Made by a program: the position numbers and the translations under genes. Under the pieces are notes generated by a model that saw only the letters and a list, made by a program, of their open reading frames with translations, was not told the DNA's origin and did no database searches. Below, piece by piece: positions 18,321 to 26,124 of a DNA stretch of 64,000 bases (the stretch's first letter is position 1; each line of letters opens with the position of its first letter). Origin of the DNA: Peribacillus frigoritolerans (lineage in GTDB: Bacteria > Bacillota > Bacilli > Bacillales > Bacillaceae); the NCBI RefSeq assembly GCF_004358755.1, contig NZ_SMZY01000001.1:124001-188000 (forward strand), in the 5' to 3' direction.

Positions 18321-18362
18321 TAAATGCACCATACATCAGGTTGAAAGTTGGAGGTACTCATT

Positions 18363-19295
18363 ATGCGCAAAATAATAGTAGGTTCTAGACGAAGCAAATT
18401 GGCATTAACCCAAACGAACTGGGTGATTGATCAGTTAAAAAACATAGGGCTGCCTTTTGAGTTTGAAGTGCGTGAAATTGTGACAAAAGGCGATCAGATA
18501 TTAGATGTGACACTTTCAAAAGTAGGCGGAAAAGGTCTTTTTGTCAAAGAAATTGAGCAGGCCATGCTTGACGGCGAAATTGATATGGCTGTACATAGTA
18601 TGAAAGACATGCCCGCTGTGTTGCCTGAAGGACTGACAATCGGCTGCATTCCTTTCCGCGAAGATCCGAGAGATGCATTCATTTCAAAAAATCATGTGAA
18701 GCTTTCTGAGCTTCCGGAAGGCGCGATTGTTGGAACGAGCAGTTTAAGAAGAAGCGCGCAGCTGCTTGCGATGAGGCCGGACCTTGAGATTAAGTGGATT
18801 CGGGGAAATATCGATACACGTCTTGCGAAGCTGCAGCATGAAGAATATGATGCTATTATTTTAGCTGCAGCAGGTCTTGCAAGAATGGGATGGAGTCAGG
18901 ATGTTGTAACTGAATTCCTGGATGCAAATGATTGTGTCCCGGCAGTTGGACAAGGTGCACTTTCTATTGAATGCAGAGAAGATGATCACGAGCTGCTTGA
19001 ACTCTTGTCTCATTTTACGGATGAAGCAACGAGTCTCGCGGTTCAGGCTGAGAGAACATTCCTTCATGTTATGGAAGGCGGTTGTCAGGTTCCGATTGCC
19101 GGCTATGCTACAGTTGCTTTTGATAACGAAATCTCCCTGACTGCTTTAATTGCCTCACCTGACGGAAAAGAGATCTATAAAGAAAGAATCGTTGGGAAAG
19201 ATCCGGAGGCGATCGGCAGGGAAGTATCAGACCGCCTGATCAAACAAGGGGCCAAAGATTTGATTGACCGGGTGAAAGAGGAGCTTGATCTATAA
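18363..19295 (+). CDS. hemC: Porphobilinogen deaminase (hydroxymethylbilane synthase)
   Basis: It polymerises four porphobilinogens into hydroxymethylbilane on a covalent dipyrromethane cofactor. The cofactor-binding cysteine is in [12 protein letters not shown] near residue 241. [15 protein letters not shown] opens the protein, and the arginine-rich [11 protein letters not shown] is near residue 125. ATG 18363 is chosen because GGAGGT lies just upstream and the family begins at MRKIIVGSR; a frame from 18348 adds five non-family residues. The product has 310 residues. It overlaps hemD by one base (TAATG). Confidence 0.97.
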   Translation: MRKIIVGSRRSKLALTQTNWVIDQLKNIGLPFEFEVREIVTKGDQILDVTLSKVGGKGLFVKEIEQAMLDGEIDMAVHSMKDMPAVLPEGLTIGCIPFREDPRDAFISKNHVKLSELPEGAIVGTSSLRRSAQLLAMRPDLEIKWIRGNIDTRLAKLQHEEYDAIILAAAGLARMGWSQDVVTEFLDANDCVPAVGQGALSIECREDDHELLELLSHFTDEATSLAVQAERTFLHVMEGGCQVPIAGYATVAFDNEISLTALIASPDGKEIYKERIVGKDPEAIGREVSDRLIKQGAKDLIDRVKEELDL

Positions 19296-20080
19296 TGACT
19301 CCTGATCTCTCCGGTAAGAAAATTTTAATTACAAGAGAGCATACACAGGCGACCACATTTGCCGAAAAAATTAAAAACGCCGGCGGAGTTCCCATTGTAA
19401 CTCCGCTTATCCGTTTTGAAAAGGCAAAGAATGAAAAGCAAATTCATGAGATTATCGACAGCATCAGATCAAACGACTGCCTAGTTTTTACAAGCACAAA
19501 TGGGGTTGCTTCCTTTTTTGACTTCCTGTCAGAACATAATATACATAAAACTCAATTATCAGAGTGCATCTTTGCCGCAGTCGGCAGAAAAACAAAGAAA
19601 TTGATAGAAGACAAAGGCTTCCCGGTCACCATCATTCCAAAAGAATATGTGGCAGAGCGATTAGCAGAGGAAATTTCAGCAAAGACCAATACCACTCAGC
19701 ATATTTTCCTGTTCAGGGGAAACCTCGCCCGGGAAATCTTAATCAAAAAGCTTACAGATAAGGGCTTCTCCGTGACAGATGCCAAGCTGTATGAAACAAT
19801 ACATAATGTAGAAGATGGACAAAAAATCGAGCATTTGCTGAAGCAAAATGAGCTGGATTATATCACATTTACAAGTTCTTCAACCGTAGATGCTTTTATG
19901 AAAGTCATGAAAAACATGGATCTGAATTCGCTGCTTTCTGGTGTTACTTTGGTAAGCATCGGGCCCATTACTCACCAGACCCTGTCCAATTACGGATTTA
20001 ATGGGATTGTTTGTGAAACGTACACAATCGATGCCATGATTAATAGAATGAAAACTCATATTCAATCTGAAAGGAAATGA
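19295..20080 (+). CDS. hemD: Uroporphyrinogen-III synthase
   Basis: It closes the linear tetrapyrrole with inversion of ring D. The 261-residue product is divergent, as HemD proteins usually are. Recognisable parts are KILITREHTQA at the start, VFTSTNGVASF near residue 67 and the C-terminal-half ITFTSSSTVDAF near 190, a two-domain HemD layout. The assignment rests on these and on position between hemC and hemB. The ATG overlaps the hemC stop. Confidence 0.93.
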   Translation: MTPDLSGKKILITREHTQATTFAEKIKNAGGVPIVTPLIRFEKAKNEKQIHEIIDSIRSNDCLVFTSTNGVASFFDFLSEHNIHKTQLSECIFAAVGRKTKKLIEDKGFPVTIIPKEYVAERLAEEISAKTNTTQHIFLFRGNLAREILIKKLTDKGFSVTDAKLYETIHNVEDGQKIEHLLKQNELDYITFTSSSTVDAFMKVMKNMDLNSLLSGVTLVSIGPITHQTLSNYGFNGIVCETYTIDAMINRMKTHIQSERK

Positions 20081-20086
20081 ATAACT

Positions 20087-21067
20087 ATGGATCTTCAATT
20101 TACTAGACACCGCAGACTCCGCACCACCAGCAGCATGAGATCAATTGTACGTGAAACTCACCTTCATGCAGAAGACTTCATTTATCCAATCTTTGTAGTA
20201 GAGGGAGAAAAGAAGAGAAATGAAGTAAAATCAATGCCTGGCGTTGAACAGATTTCACTTGATTATTTGAATGCAGAAATGCAGGAAGTATCTGATCTGG
20301 GCATTAAATCGGTTATCGTGTTTGGTGTTCCAGATGAAAAGGACGAGGTAGGTTCACAAGCTTATCATGACCACGGGATTGTTCAGAGAGCGATTACTCA
20401 AATTAAAGAAAACTTCCCTGATCTCGTTGTCATTGCCGATACTTGTTTATGCCAATTTACAGACCACGGACATTGCGGCATTGTTAAAGAAGGCAAAATA
20501 TTAAATGACCCTACACTGGATCTGCTTGCACGGACAGCCGTCAGCCAGGCAAAAGCAGGAGCTGACATTATTGCACCATCCAACATGATGGACGGATTTG
20601 TAGCAGCAATCCGCCGCGGATTAGACGAAGCGGGTTTTGAAGATGTGCCGGTTATGTCATATGGCATCAAGTACTCAAGCGCGTTTTACGGTCCATTCCG
20701 AGATGCTGCACACAGCACACCGCAATTTGGCGACCGCAAAACGTATCAAATGGATCCTGCTAACCGCATGGAAGCTTTAAGAGAAGCAGAATCGGATTTA
20801 TTGGAAGGCGCAGATTTTCTAATTGTGAAGCCTGCTTTATCTTATCTTGATATCATCCGTGATGTGAAAAACAACTTCAATGTACCGATTGTCGCTTATA
20901 ACGTAAGCGGGGAATATGCCATGATCAAAGCGGCTGCACAAAATGGCTGGGTTGATGAAAAAGCGATCGTGATGGAAATGATGATCAGCATGAAACGTGC
21001 AGGTGTTGATATGATTTTGACGTATCATGCAAAGGATGCTGCACGCTGGCTTAAAGAACAACACTAA
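20087..21067 (+). CDS. hemB: Delta-aminolevulinic acid dehydratase (porphobilinogen synthase)
   Basis: It condenses two 5-aminolevulinate molecules to porphobilinogen. The 326-residue protein shows the zinc-type cysteine cluster [11 protein letters not shown] near residue 121, a Schiff-base lysine in [16 protein letters not shown] near 198 and a second active lysine in VKPALSYLD near 249. These cysteines suggest a zinc rather than magnesium enzyme. The start lies 6 bp after hemD. Confidence 0.97.
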   Translation: MDLQFTRHRRLRTTSSMRSIVRETHLHAEDFIYPIFVVEGEKKRNEVKSMPGVEQISLDYLNAEMQEVSDLGIKSVIVFGVPDEKDEVGSQAYHDHGIVQRAITQIKENFPDLVVIADTCLCQFTDHGHCGIVKEGKILNDPTLDLLARTAVSQAKAGADIIAPSNMMDGFVAAIRRGLDEAGFEDVPVMSYGIKYSSAFYGPFRDAAHSTPQFGDRKTYQMDPANRMEALREAESDLLEGADFLIVKPALSYLDIIRDVKNNFNVPIVAYNVSGEYAMIKAAAQNGWVDEKAIVMEMMISMKRAGVDMILTYHAKDAARWLKEQH

Positions 21068-21085
21068 TCGTAAGGGAGAATTCTT

Positions 21086-22372
21086 ATGCGCAATTATGAA
21101 AAATCAAAGCAGGCCTTTAAAGAAGCGCAGGATTTAATGCCAGGCGGTGTAAACAGCCCGGTGCGCGCATTTAAATCGGTTGCAATGGATCCTATCTTCA
21201 TGGAACGCGGTAAAGGCTCCAAGATTTATGATATCGATGGAAATGAATATATCGATTATGTTTTATCATGGGGACCGCTTATTTTAGGTCATACAAATGA
21301 TGAAGTGGTTGAAGCAATCAAAAAGGTGACGGAATCAGGTACAAGCTTCGGTGCACCCACATTAATCGAAAATGAACTTGCAAAGCTTGTGATTGACCGT
21401 GTCCCTTCAATTGAAGTGATTCGCATGGTAAGCTCAGGAACAGAAGCAACAATGAGTGCATTGCGCCTTGCCCGGGGGTTTACCGGCCGAAACAAAATTC
21501 TCAAATTTGAAGGCTGCTACCATGGACATGGTGACTCATTATTAATCAAAGCAGGATCTGGTGTTGCAACACTAGGTCTGCCGGACAGCCCAGGGGTGCC
21601 TGAGGGGATTGCGAAAAACACGATCACGGTTCCTTACAATGATATGGAAAGCGTAAAGTACGCATTTGAACAATACGGAGACGATATTGCGGGTGTGATT
21701 GTAGAACCAGTTGCAGGAAATATGGGAGTGGTGCCGCCGCTTGAAGGATTCCTTGAAAACCTCAGAGAAATTACCGCTCAATACGGCTCATTGCTTATCT
21801 TTGATGAAGTAATGACAGGTTTCCGTGTTGATTATGGCTGTGCGCAAGACTACTTTGGTGTAACACCTGATATTACATGCCTCGGAAAAGTTATTGGCGG
21901 AGGATTGCCTGTTGGAGCTTACGGCGGGCGTGCAGACATTATGAAGCAGATTGCTCCAAGCGGACCGATTTATCAGGCTGGTACCTTATCCGGAAATCCG
22001 CTTGCTATGACTGCAGGGTATGCAACTCTAAAACAGCTGACTCCGGATTCTTATAAAGAATTCGGCCGTAAAGCCGATATCCTCGAAGAAGGCTTAACGG
22101 CTGCAGCGAAAAAGCATGATATTCCGATTACATTTAACAGAGCCGGCTCAATGATAGGCTTCTTCTTTACAAATGAAAAAGTAACAAACTTTGAGACAGC
22201 CAAAACATCTAATTTAGACTTTTTCTCAAAATTCTACCGTGAAATGGCAAATGAAGGTGTCTTCCTTCCGCCTTCTCAATTTGAAGGTCTATTCTTATCT
22301 ACAGCCCATACAGATGAAGATTTGAATAAAACCATTGCTGCGGCTGAAAAAGCTTTTTCTAAATTAAAATAA
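21086..22372 (+). CDS. hemL: Glutamate-1-semialdehyde 2,1-aminomutase
   Basis: A PLP enzyme converting glutamate-1-semialdehyde to 5-aminolevulinate. The 428 residues begin with the conserved [16 protein letters not shown], contain [16 protein letters not shown] near residue 119 and the PLP lysine in [17 protein letters not shown] near 268. Last gene of the hem operon; AAGGGAGAA precedes the ATG and a strong terminator follows. Confidence 0.97.
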   Translation: MRNYEKSKQAFKEAQDLMPGGVNSPVRAFKSVAMDPIFMERGKGSKIYDIDGNEYIDYVLSWGPLILGHTNDEVVEAIKKVTESGTSFGAPTLIENELAKLVIDRVPSIEVIRMVSSGTEATMSALRLARGFTGRNKILKFEGCYHGHGDSLLIKAGSGVATLGLPDSPGVPEGIAKNTITVPYNDMESVKYAFEQYGDDIAGVIVEPVAGNMGVVPPLEGFLENLREITAQYGSLLIFDEVMTGFRVDYGCAQDYFGVTPDITCLGKVIGGGLPVGAYGGRADIMKQIAPSGPIYQAGTLSGNPLAMTAGYATLKQLTPDSYKEFGRKADILEEGLTAAAKKHDIPITFNRAGSMIGFFFTNEKVTNFETAKTSNLDFFSKFYREMANEGVFLPPSQFEGLFLSTAHTDEDLNKTIAAAEKAFSKLK

Positions 22373-22380
22373 GCATTTGA

Positions 22381-22415
22381 AAACCCCTGCAGAAAATGTG
22401 CAGGGGTTTGTTTTT
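22381..22415 (+). terminator. Terminator of the hem operon
   Basis: AAACCCCTGCA and TGCAGGGGTTT form a perfect 11-bp stem, followed by GTTTTTATTTTTT. Confidence 0.92.
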
Positions 22416-22422
22416 ATTTTTT

Positions 22423-22581
22423 CTAATAACCGGATTTCCTGCTCAGCCACTTGCTTAAAAAAATAATTGAGAGACCAATTACGGCGACAGCAGCCATAAG
22501 CCAGTCAGAGACAATATTGAACCATAATGGAATCTGCAGTAAAAAAATTAAACCAATGATGATGAAAAATAAGGGTTTCAT
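22423..22581 (-). CDS. Very small two-helix membrane protein (52 aa)
   Basis: The minus-strand frame reads MKPLFFIIIGLIFLLQIPLW then a short polar link, and a second hydrophobic helix WLMAAVAVIGLSIIFLSKWL before KSGY. It is 52 residues with about two membrane segments, and positive charges at the C-terminus. AGGAGA sits 6 nt before the ATG. The stop lies just beyond the hem terminator, which may serve both directions. No family name recognised; kept because hydrophobic pattern, ribosome site and compact fit between genes agree. Confidence 0.6.
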   Translation of the reverse strand: MKPLFFIIIGLIFLLQIPLWFNIVSDWLMAAVAVIGLSIIFLSKWLSRKSGY

Positions 22582-22624
22582 AGAATCTCCTGTGTTTTTC
22601 TTCTAGTATAGCAGGAATCCCATT

Positions 22625-22663
22625 AAATAAAAAAGAGAGCCGGCTTAGGCCAGGCTCTCTTTT
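22625..22663 (-). terminator. Terminator after csbD-like gene
   Basis: AAAGAGAGCC and GGCTCTCTTT form a 10-bp stem; on the minus strand a T-rich tail follows. Confidence 0.8.
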
Positions 22664-22670
22664 ATGTACA

Positions 22671-22859
22671 TTAATAATGGCGGGAATCGTCCTTCGCTTT
22701 TCCTACACCTTCTTGGATGTTGCCTTTAAGCTTATCTTTTTTGCCTTCACGCTGCATGTTCGGATTGTCTGTTGCATTGCCGACCTGGTCTTTCACTTCA
22801 CCTTTGGCCTGGTTTACCTTGCCTTTTACTTTGTCGCTTAAACCTTGATCTTTTGACAT
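22671..22859 (-). CDS. CsbD-family general stress protein
   Basis: A 62-residue, highly hydrophilic Lys/Gly/Asp-rich protein with the CsbD pattern (SDKVKGKVNQAKGEVKDQVG, later KLKGNIQEGVGKAKDD). Such proteins are small and abundant under sigma-B general stress; molecular role unknown. AAGGAGTG precedes the ATG and a sigma-B-like promoter lies 35-60 bp upstream. Monocistronic, with its own terminator. Confidence 0.85.
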   Translation of the reverse strand: MSKDQGLSDKVKGKVNQAKGEVKDQVGNATDNPNMQREGKKDKLKGNIQEGVGKAKDDSRHY

Positions 22860-22893
22860 TGCAGATCACTCCTTTTTGTATGTTACATTCTAT

Positions 22894-22919
22894 ATTCCCG
22901 GTCAGGGGATAGTTGAAAC
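22894..22919 (-). promoter_or_regulatory. Sigma-B-like promoter for csbD-like gene
   Basis: On the minus strand GTTTCA, a 14-bp spacer and GGGAAT match the general-stress consensus GTTTAA-N12-14-GGGWAW closely. Confidence 0.6.
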
Positions 22920-23052
22920 ACTGAATTTAATATACTAAAAAGCCCTATTGAATGAAGTCTAATTCTAAAAATCACTCATAATCTTTGAATCTGGAACATA
23001 AACCTTTAATGTCATAGCTATTTGGTTAGGCCATTGAAAGGAGGAGTTCAAG

Positions 23053-24075
23053 TTGTCACAGGATCAACAATCATCATTACGGTTTTCTGTTGAAGAATCC
23101 GTTTGGTTTCAAAAGGGACAGGAAGTAGGTGAGCTGTTATCCATCTCATTAGATCCAGACATCACCATCCAGGAATTTGACCAGTACATCTCCATTCGGG
23201 GTGCACTGCAGTTAACGGGTGAGTACAAAATAGATGAGGATTATAACGAAGAGGAATTTGAATATGCCAATCTCCGGTTCGTAAGCAGTGTTGAAACCCG
23301 GGAGGAAGACGGCATTTCGCAGCTTGTGCACCGATTTCCTGTGGATATTACGATCCCAAGAAACAGAATTGGAAATTTAGAAGAAGTCTATGTGACGATT
23401 GAATCGTTTGACTATGATCTATCTGAAAGCAGAAATCTGAAGCTTGTTGCAGATTTAGAAATAAGCGGAATCGCAAGTCAGGATTCTTTTGAAGAAGTTC
23501 AGGAAGAGGAAGAAGAAGAGAAAACATATAACCACTCAGCTGAAGAAGAGCTTGAGCCTTTGTACCGTTCGTCTCAGGCTTTGCTCTATGAAGAGGAGAC
23601 TCAGGAAGCGTATTCAGAAAGCTATGATGCCGTACTTGCTGAAAACACTCCTGAAAAAGAAGAGTTTTATCAGCCTTTTGATGTAGAGGTCAGAAAGCAG
23701 GCAATAGAAGAAGAAATTGTACAGCCTGAAATTCATTATAATGCGGGAAGGCCAGCTGAAGATGAGGTCGAAGAGATTTACTCAGCGCCGTCTAAAAAAA
23801 GTCCAAAAAGCCGAAAAGAAGAAGTGAAAAAGCAGGAGCAGCCGAAGGAGAACGAAAACTCTCTTTATTTAACAAAGCTTTTTGGCAGAGAAGACGAAGA
23901 AGAGTTTTCAAAACTGAAAATCTGCATTGTTCAGCAGGGTGATTCAATTGACAGCATATGCGACCGTTATAATATCACGGTCCAGCAGCTGCACAGGGTA
24001 AACCAGATTAGCTCAACGGCAGATGTGCATGAAGGGCAGACATTATATATTCCGGTTTATGCAAACACGCATTAA
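23053..24075 (+). CDS. spoVID: Spore coat assembly protein SpoVID
   Basis: SpoVID coats the forespore surface and guides encasement by coat proteins such as SafA. The 340-residue protein has a conserved N-terminal region (LRFSVEESVWFQKGQEVGEL) and a long Glu-rich, low-complexity middle (about 150-280). A C-terminal LysM domain follows (IVQQGDSIDSICDRYNITVQQL to GQTLYIPVY, about 293-337). TTG 23053 is the start, behind AAAGGAGGAG. It precedes ysxE, as in B. subtilis. I found no convincing sigma-E box. Confidence 0.92.
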   Translation: MSQDQQSSLRFSVEESVWFQKGQEVGELLSISLDPDITIQEFDQYISIRGALQLTGEYKIDEDYNEEEFEYANLRFVSSVETREEDGISQLVHRFPVDITIPRNRIGNLEEVYVTIESFDYDLSESRNLKLVADLEISGIASQDSFEEVQEEEEEEKTYNHSAEEELEPLYRSSQALLYEEETQEAYSESYDAVLAENTPEKEEFYQPFDVEVRKQAIEEEIVQPEIHYNAGRPAEDEVEEIYSAPSKKSPKSRKEEVKKQEQPKENENSLYLTKLFGREDEEEFSKLKICIVQQGDSIDSICDRYNITVQQLHRVNQISSTADVHEGQTLYIPVYANTH

Positions 24076-24084
24076 GATGGACAG

Positions 24085-24122
24085 AACAGCTTGGGGAGGA
24101 GTATTCCTCAGCTGTTTTTTTT
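24085..24122 (+). terminator. Terminator after spoVID
   Basis: AACAGCT pairs with AGCTGTT, and an inner GAGGA pairs with TCCTC around GTAT; a TTTTTTTT tail follows. Confidence 0.85.
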
Positions 24123-24194
24123 ATAAGAAACAATCTCTATAAAACAAGGTAAAATCGTTCACTTATTCCTTCTTAAAGGAAGGTGAGGTATAGA

Positions 24195-25232
24195 GTGGTG
24201 AGAGAAATTATGGATAAGCTGGCGCCTGTAATCAGCCAATATGATTTAACTGGCGAGTACGCGGAATCAATCAGTGACAAGCTGACTAAAATCTATGCAA
24301 GCTCAGGGGCATCATATGCTTTAAAAAGAGTGAAAGCAAACCGAAATGGGAATTTTATAGAAACCCTTCATACCGCTCATCAAAAAGGATTTTCCGGCTA
24401 TGTGCCGATCTTCAAAAATAAACACCGGCAATTTTTCACCTCAGATGGCGAGAACTGGTATTACATCATGCCATGGCTTCACAATGAACCGGAAGAGGAG
24501 AGAGATGAGCGCCATAAAAACATGTTCAGGGAACTCGCTGTGCTCCATCAGAAAACAGCAGCTTCGGAAAAATTGAATCAGGATGCACTTAAAGGACATT
24601 ATGAAACGTTATCCAAGCAATGGGATGACAACAAAACCATTTACGAAAAATATGTAGATGAATGCGAAAAAAGGTGGTACTTGTCCCCGTTTGAATTGCA
24701 GGCGGTTACGTATTACTTTGAAACAGCAAGAGCGACGGATTTCGCACGGAAGAAACTTGATGAATGGTATGAGATGATGAAGGAAAAGGAAGATACCCGC
24801 CAGGTTATTATTCATGGCAGAGCTTCCATTCATCACTACCTGTATGATGAACAGGGCACTGGATTTTTAACAAACTTTGAACAATCCAGATACTCATCTC
24901 CAATCGACGATCTGCTTCTCTTCTATCATCGTACGTTCCATACGTATCCATTTGCGGATGATGATTGTGTGGATTGGCTCTATACGCATCAGCAGCATTT
25001 TCCCTTCAGGGAAGAAGAAATGCTTTTATTCACTTGCTATCTGGCATACCCGGATTTCATTTACAGAAATTTAAAAAAGCATATGAACCATGGAACCCGG
25101 AGTGTCCCCCAGCTCAAACGAAATCAGGATCTCATCAAATCCTATTGGACGTTTAAAAATATCGAATATTTTGTTATGAAAGTAACGCAAATCGAAGAGA
25201 ATAAGAAAATAGCAGCAGAGCAATCATCATAA
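24195..25232 (+). CDS. ysxE: Spore coat kinase-like protein YsxE (CotS family)
   Basis: About 345 residues. The CotS/YsxE group has the fold of aminoglycoside phosphotransferase-like kinases. Visible pieces are a lysine-bearing SYALKRVKA near residue 39, WYYIMPWLHNE as hinge, IIHGRASIHHYL near 204 at the catalytic-loop position and TNFEQSRYSSPIDDL in place of the metal-binding DFE/DW segment. Several kinase catalytic residues therefore look altered, and the protein may be inactive as a kinase. Starts at GTG 24195 or 24198 behind AGGTGAGG; an in-frame GTG at 24183 is too close to that site. Confidence 0.82.
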   Translation: MVREIMDKLAPVISQYDLTGEYAESISDKLTKIYASSGASYALKRVKANRNGNFIETLHTAHQKGFSGYVPIFKNKHRQFFTSDGENWYYIMPWLHNEPEEERDERHKNMFRELAVLHQKTAASEKLNQDALKGHYETLSKQWDDNKTIYEKYVDECEKRWYLSPFELQAVTYYFETARATDFARKKLDEWYEMMKEKEDTRQVIIHGRASIHHYLYDEQGTGFLTNFEQSRYSSPIDDLLLFYHRTFHTYPFADDDCVDWLYTHQQHFPFREEEMLLFTCYLAYPDFIYRNLKKHMNHGTRSVPQLKRNQDLIKSYWTFKNIEYFVMKVTQIEENKKIAAEQSS

Positions 25233-25233
25233 G

Positions 25234-25345
25234 AAAAGCGCAAGCGCCCGTTTAGCGCAGGCATGACAGATAAGGATCTGACAGAAAAGGAGTTTTTTTT
25301 CAATACTTGCGGAGCCGTTCTGGCCGAGGAGCCTGAGCGATTCCG
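25234..25345 (-). repeat. GTCCAG-type repeat, minus orientation, degenerate
   Basis: Starting just after the ysxE stop, AAAAGCGCAAGCGCCCGTTTAG with TGACAGATAAGGATCTGAC and GTTCTGGCCGAGGAGCCTGAGC is the reverse complement of the repeat seen at 45.5 and 10.0 kb. The left part of the element is degenerate. Confidence 0.65.
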
Positions 25346-25384
25346 TTCGCCATCGGAGCGCAAAATTTTATCCTTTCTTATCCC

Positions 25385-25417
25385 ATAAAAAAATCCCAAT
25401 CATCTCTCTGATTGGGT
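25385..25417 (-). terminator. Terminator of the 63-aa membrane protein gene
   Basis: On the minus strand CCCAATCA and TGATTGGG pair around GAGAGA, then ATTTTTTTATG follows. The stop codon is a few bases upstream. Confidence 0.85.
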
Positions 25418-25420
25418 TCT

Positions 25421-25612
25421 TTAAATCCACTCCATGTGAAGGGCTACACCAAGTAAGATCAGCAGGGATAATAGAACAAGGTCTACTAGAGAAGGAAAGA
25501 TCAAAGTCCGTATCGTCTGGAAAATCGTGATCGGTACAATGAACTGGCCTGCAATCAATTTGAATTGCTTTACCCATGGTGACATATTGTAGTAATTAAT
25601 TTTTCTGCGCAT
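25421..25612 (-). CDS. Small membrane protein (63 aa), unknown
   Basis: MRRKINYYNMSPWVKQFKL starts a 63-residue protein with two hydrophobic stretches, about residues 19-39 and 43-58, ending HMEWI. TAGGAGAA lies 7 nt before this ATG. A longer frame extends back to 25828, but its upstream part reads through the divergent valS promoter and has no ribosome site, so I reject it. The family is not recognised. Own terminator downstream; likely monocistronic and divergent from valS. Confidence 0.7.
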   Translation of the reverse strand: MRRKINYYNMSPWVKQFKLIAGQFIVPITIFQTIRTLIFPSLVDLVLLSLLILLGVALHMEWI

Positions 25613-25712
25613 ACAAATTCTCCTAACCTGTTGGCTCATGCTAACAAGATATGTGCATTTACCCAAATTTGTGCTGACTGTGAATAAAGGACAGAAAAAT
25701 TGGAGAAGATGA

Positions 25713-25740
25713 TTGACGTAAAATGATAAGATTGTATACA
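25713..25740 (+). promoter_or_regulatory. Sigma-A promoter of valS T-box transcript
   Basis: TTGACG (25713-25718), 16 bp, TATACA (25735-25740); both hexamers are close to consensus. Confidence 0.65.
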
Positions 25741-25747
25741 ATAATAC

Positions 25748-26018
25748 ATACATGCTTTTATTGAATAAAAGAACATACATTGACAGGGAAGAGTAAAGCC
25801 GAAAGCTGTTTTTAGAGAGAGAAATCATTTGCTGAAAGATTTCTTAAACAAGCTCGCTTGAAGGTCGCCCTCGAGTAATTCTCTTGAACTTGAAGTAGAG
25901 AGAATCGGCATGAACGCCGTTATCCCATTTGAGAGCATAGGCTTATTTTCGCCTGTGAAAAAAGGTGGCACCGCGAAATCAACTCCTTTCGTCCTTTTAT
26001 TGGATGAGAGGAGTTTTT
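25748..26018 (+). ncRNA. T-box riboswitch leader of valS
   Basis: The conserved T-box AAGGTGGCACCGCGA is at 25962-25976, and TTTCGTCC (25988-25995) matches the expected 3' part. AACTCCT...AGGAGTT followed by TTTTTTA forms the terminator (25981-26018). Stem I begins near AGAGAG (about 25815). GTT at 25919-25921, just after GAACGCC, is my best guess for the valine specifier, but the stem was not folded. Uncharged tRNA-Val should stabilise the antiterminator and allow valS transcription. Confidence 0.92.
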
Positions 26019-26024
26019 TATTTT

Positions 26025-26085
26025 GTCCAGCTCCAGCGCCTAGATCCGTTCTGACCGAGGATCTGAACCAGGCGCTTACGCTTTT
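26025..26085 (+). repeat. Short GTCCAG-type repeat between T-box and valS
   Basis: GTCCAGCTCCAGCGCCTAG ... GATCTGAACCAGGCGCTTACGC is a shortened copy of the dispersed repeat without the inner hairpin. AGCGCCT/AGGCGCT and AGATCC/GGATCT can pair, and TTTT follows. It lies inside the valS leader, downstream of the riboswitch terminator and 40 bp before the ATG. Confidence 0.75.
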
Positions 26086-26124
26086 CTAGTTAATCACCGG
26101 TTTATTTTTAAGGAGGAAGAAAAA

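Noticed and set aside
22920-23052. Sigma-E promoter for spoVID
   Set aside because: Only weak CATA-like matches at wrong spacing; nothing comparable to the spoIVF site.
25613-25828. N-terminal extension of the 63-residue protein to 135 codons
   Set aside because: It reads antisense through the valS promoter and leader, and the good ribosome site belongs to the internal ATG at 25612.
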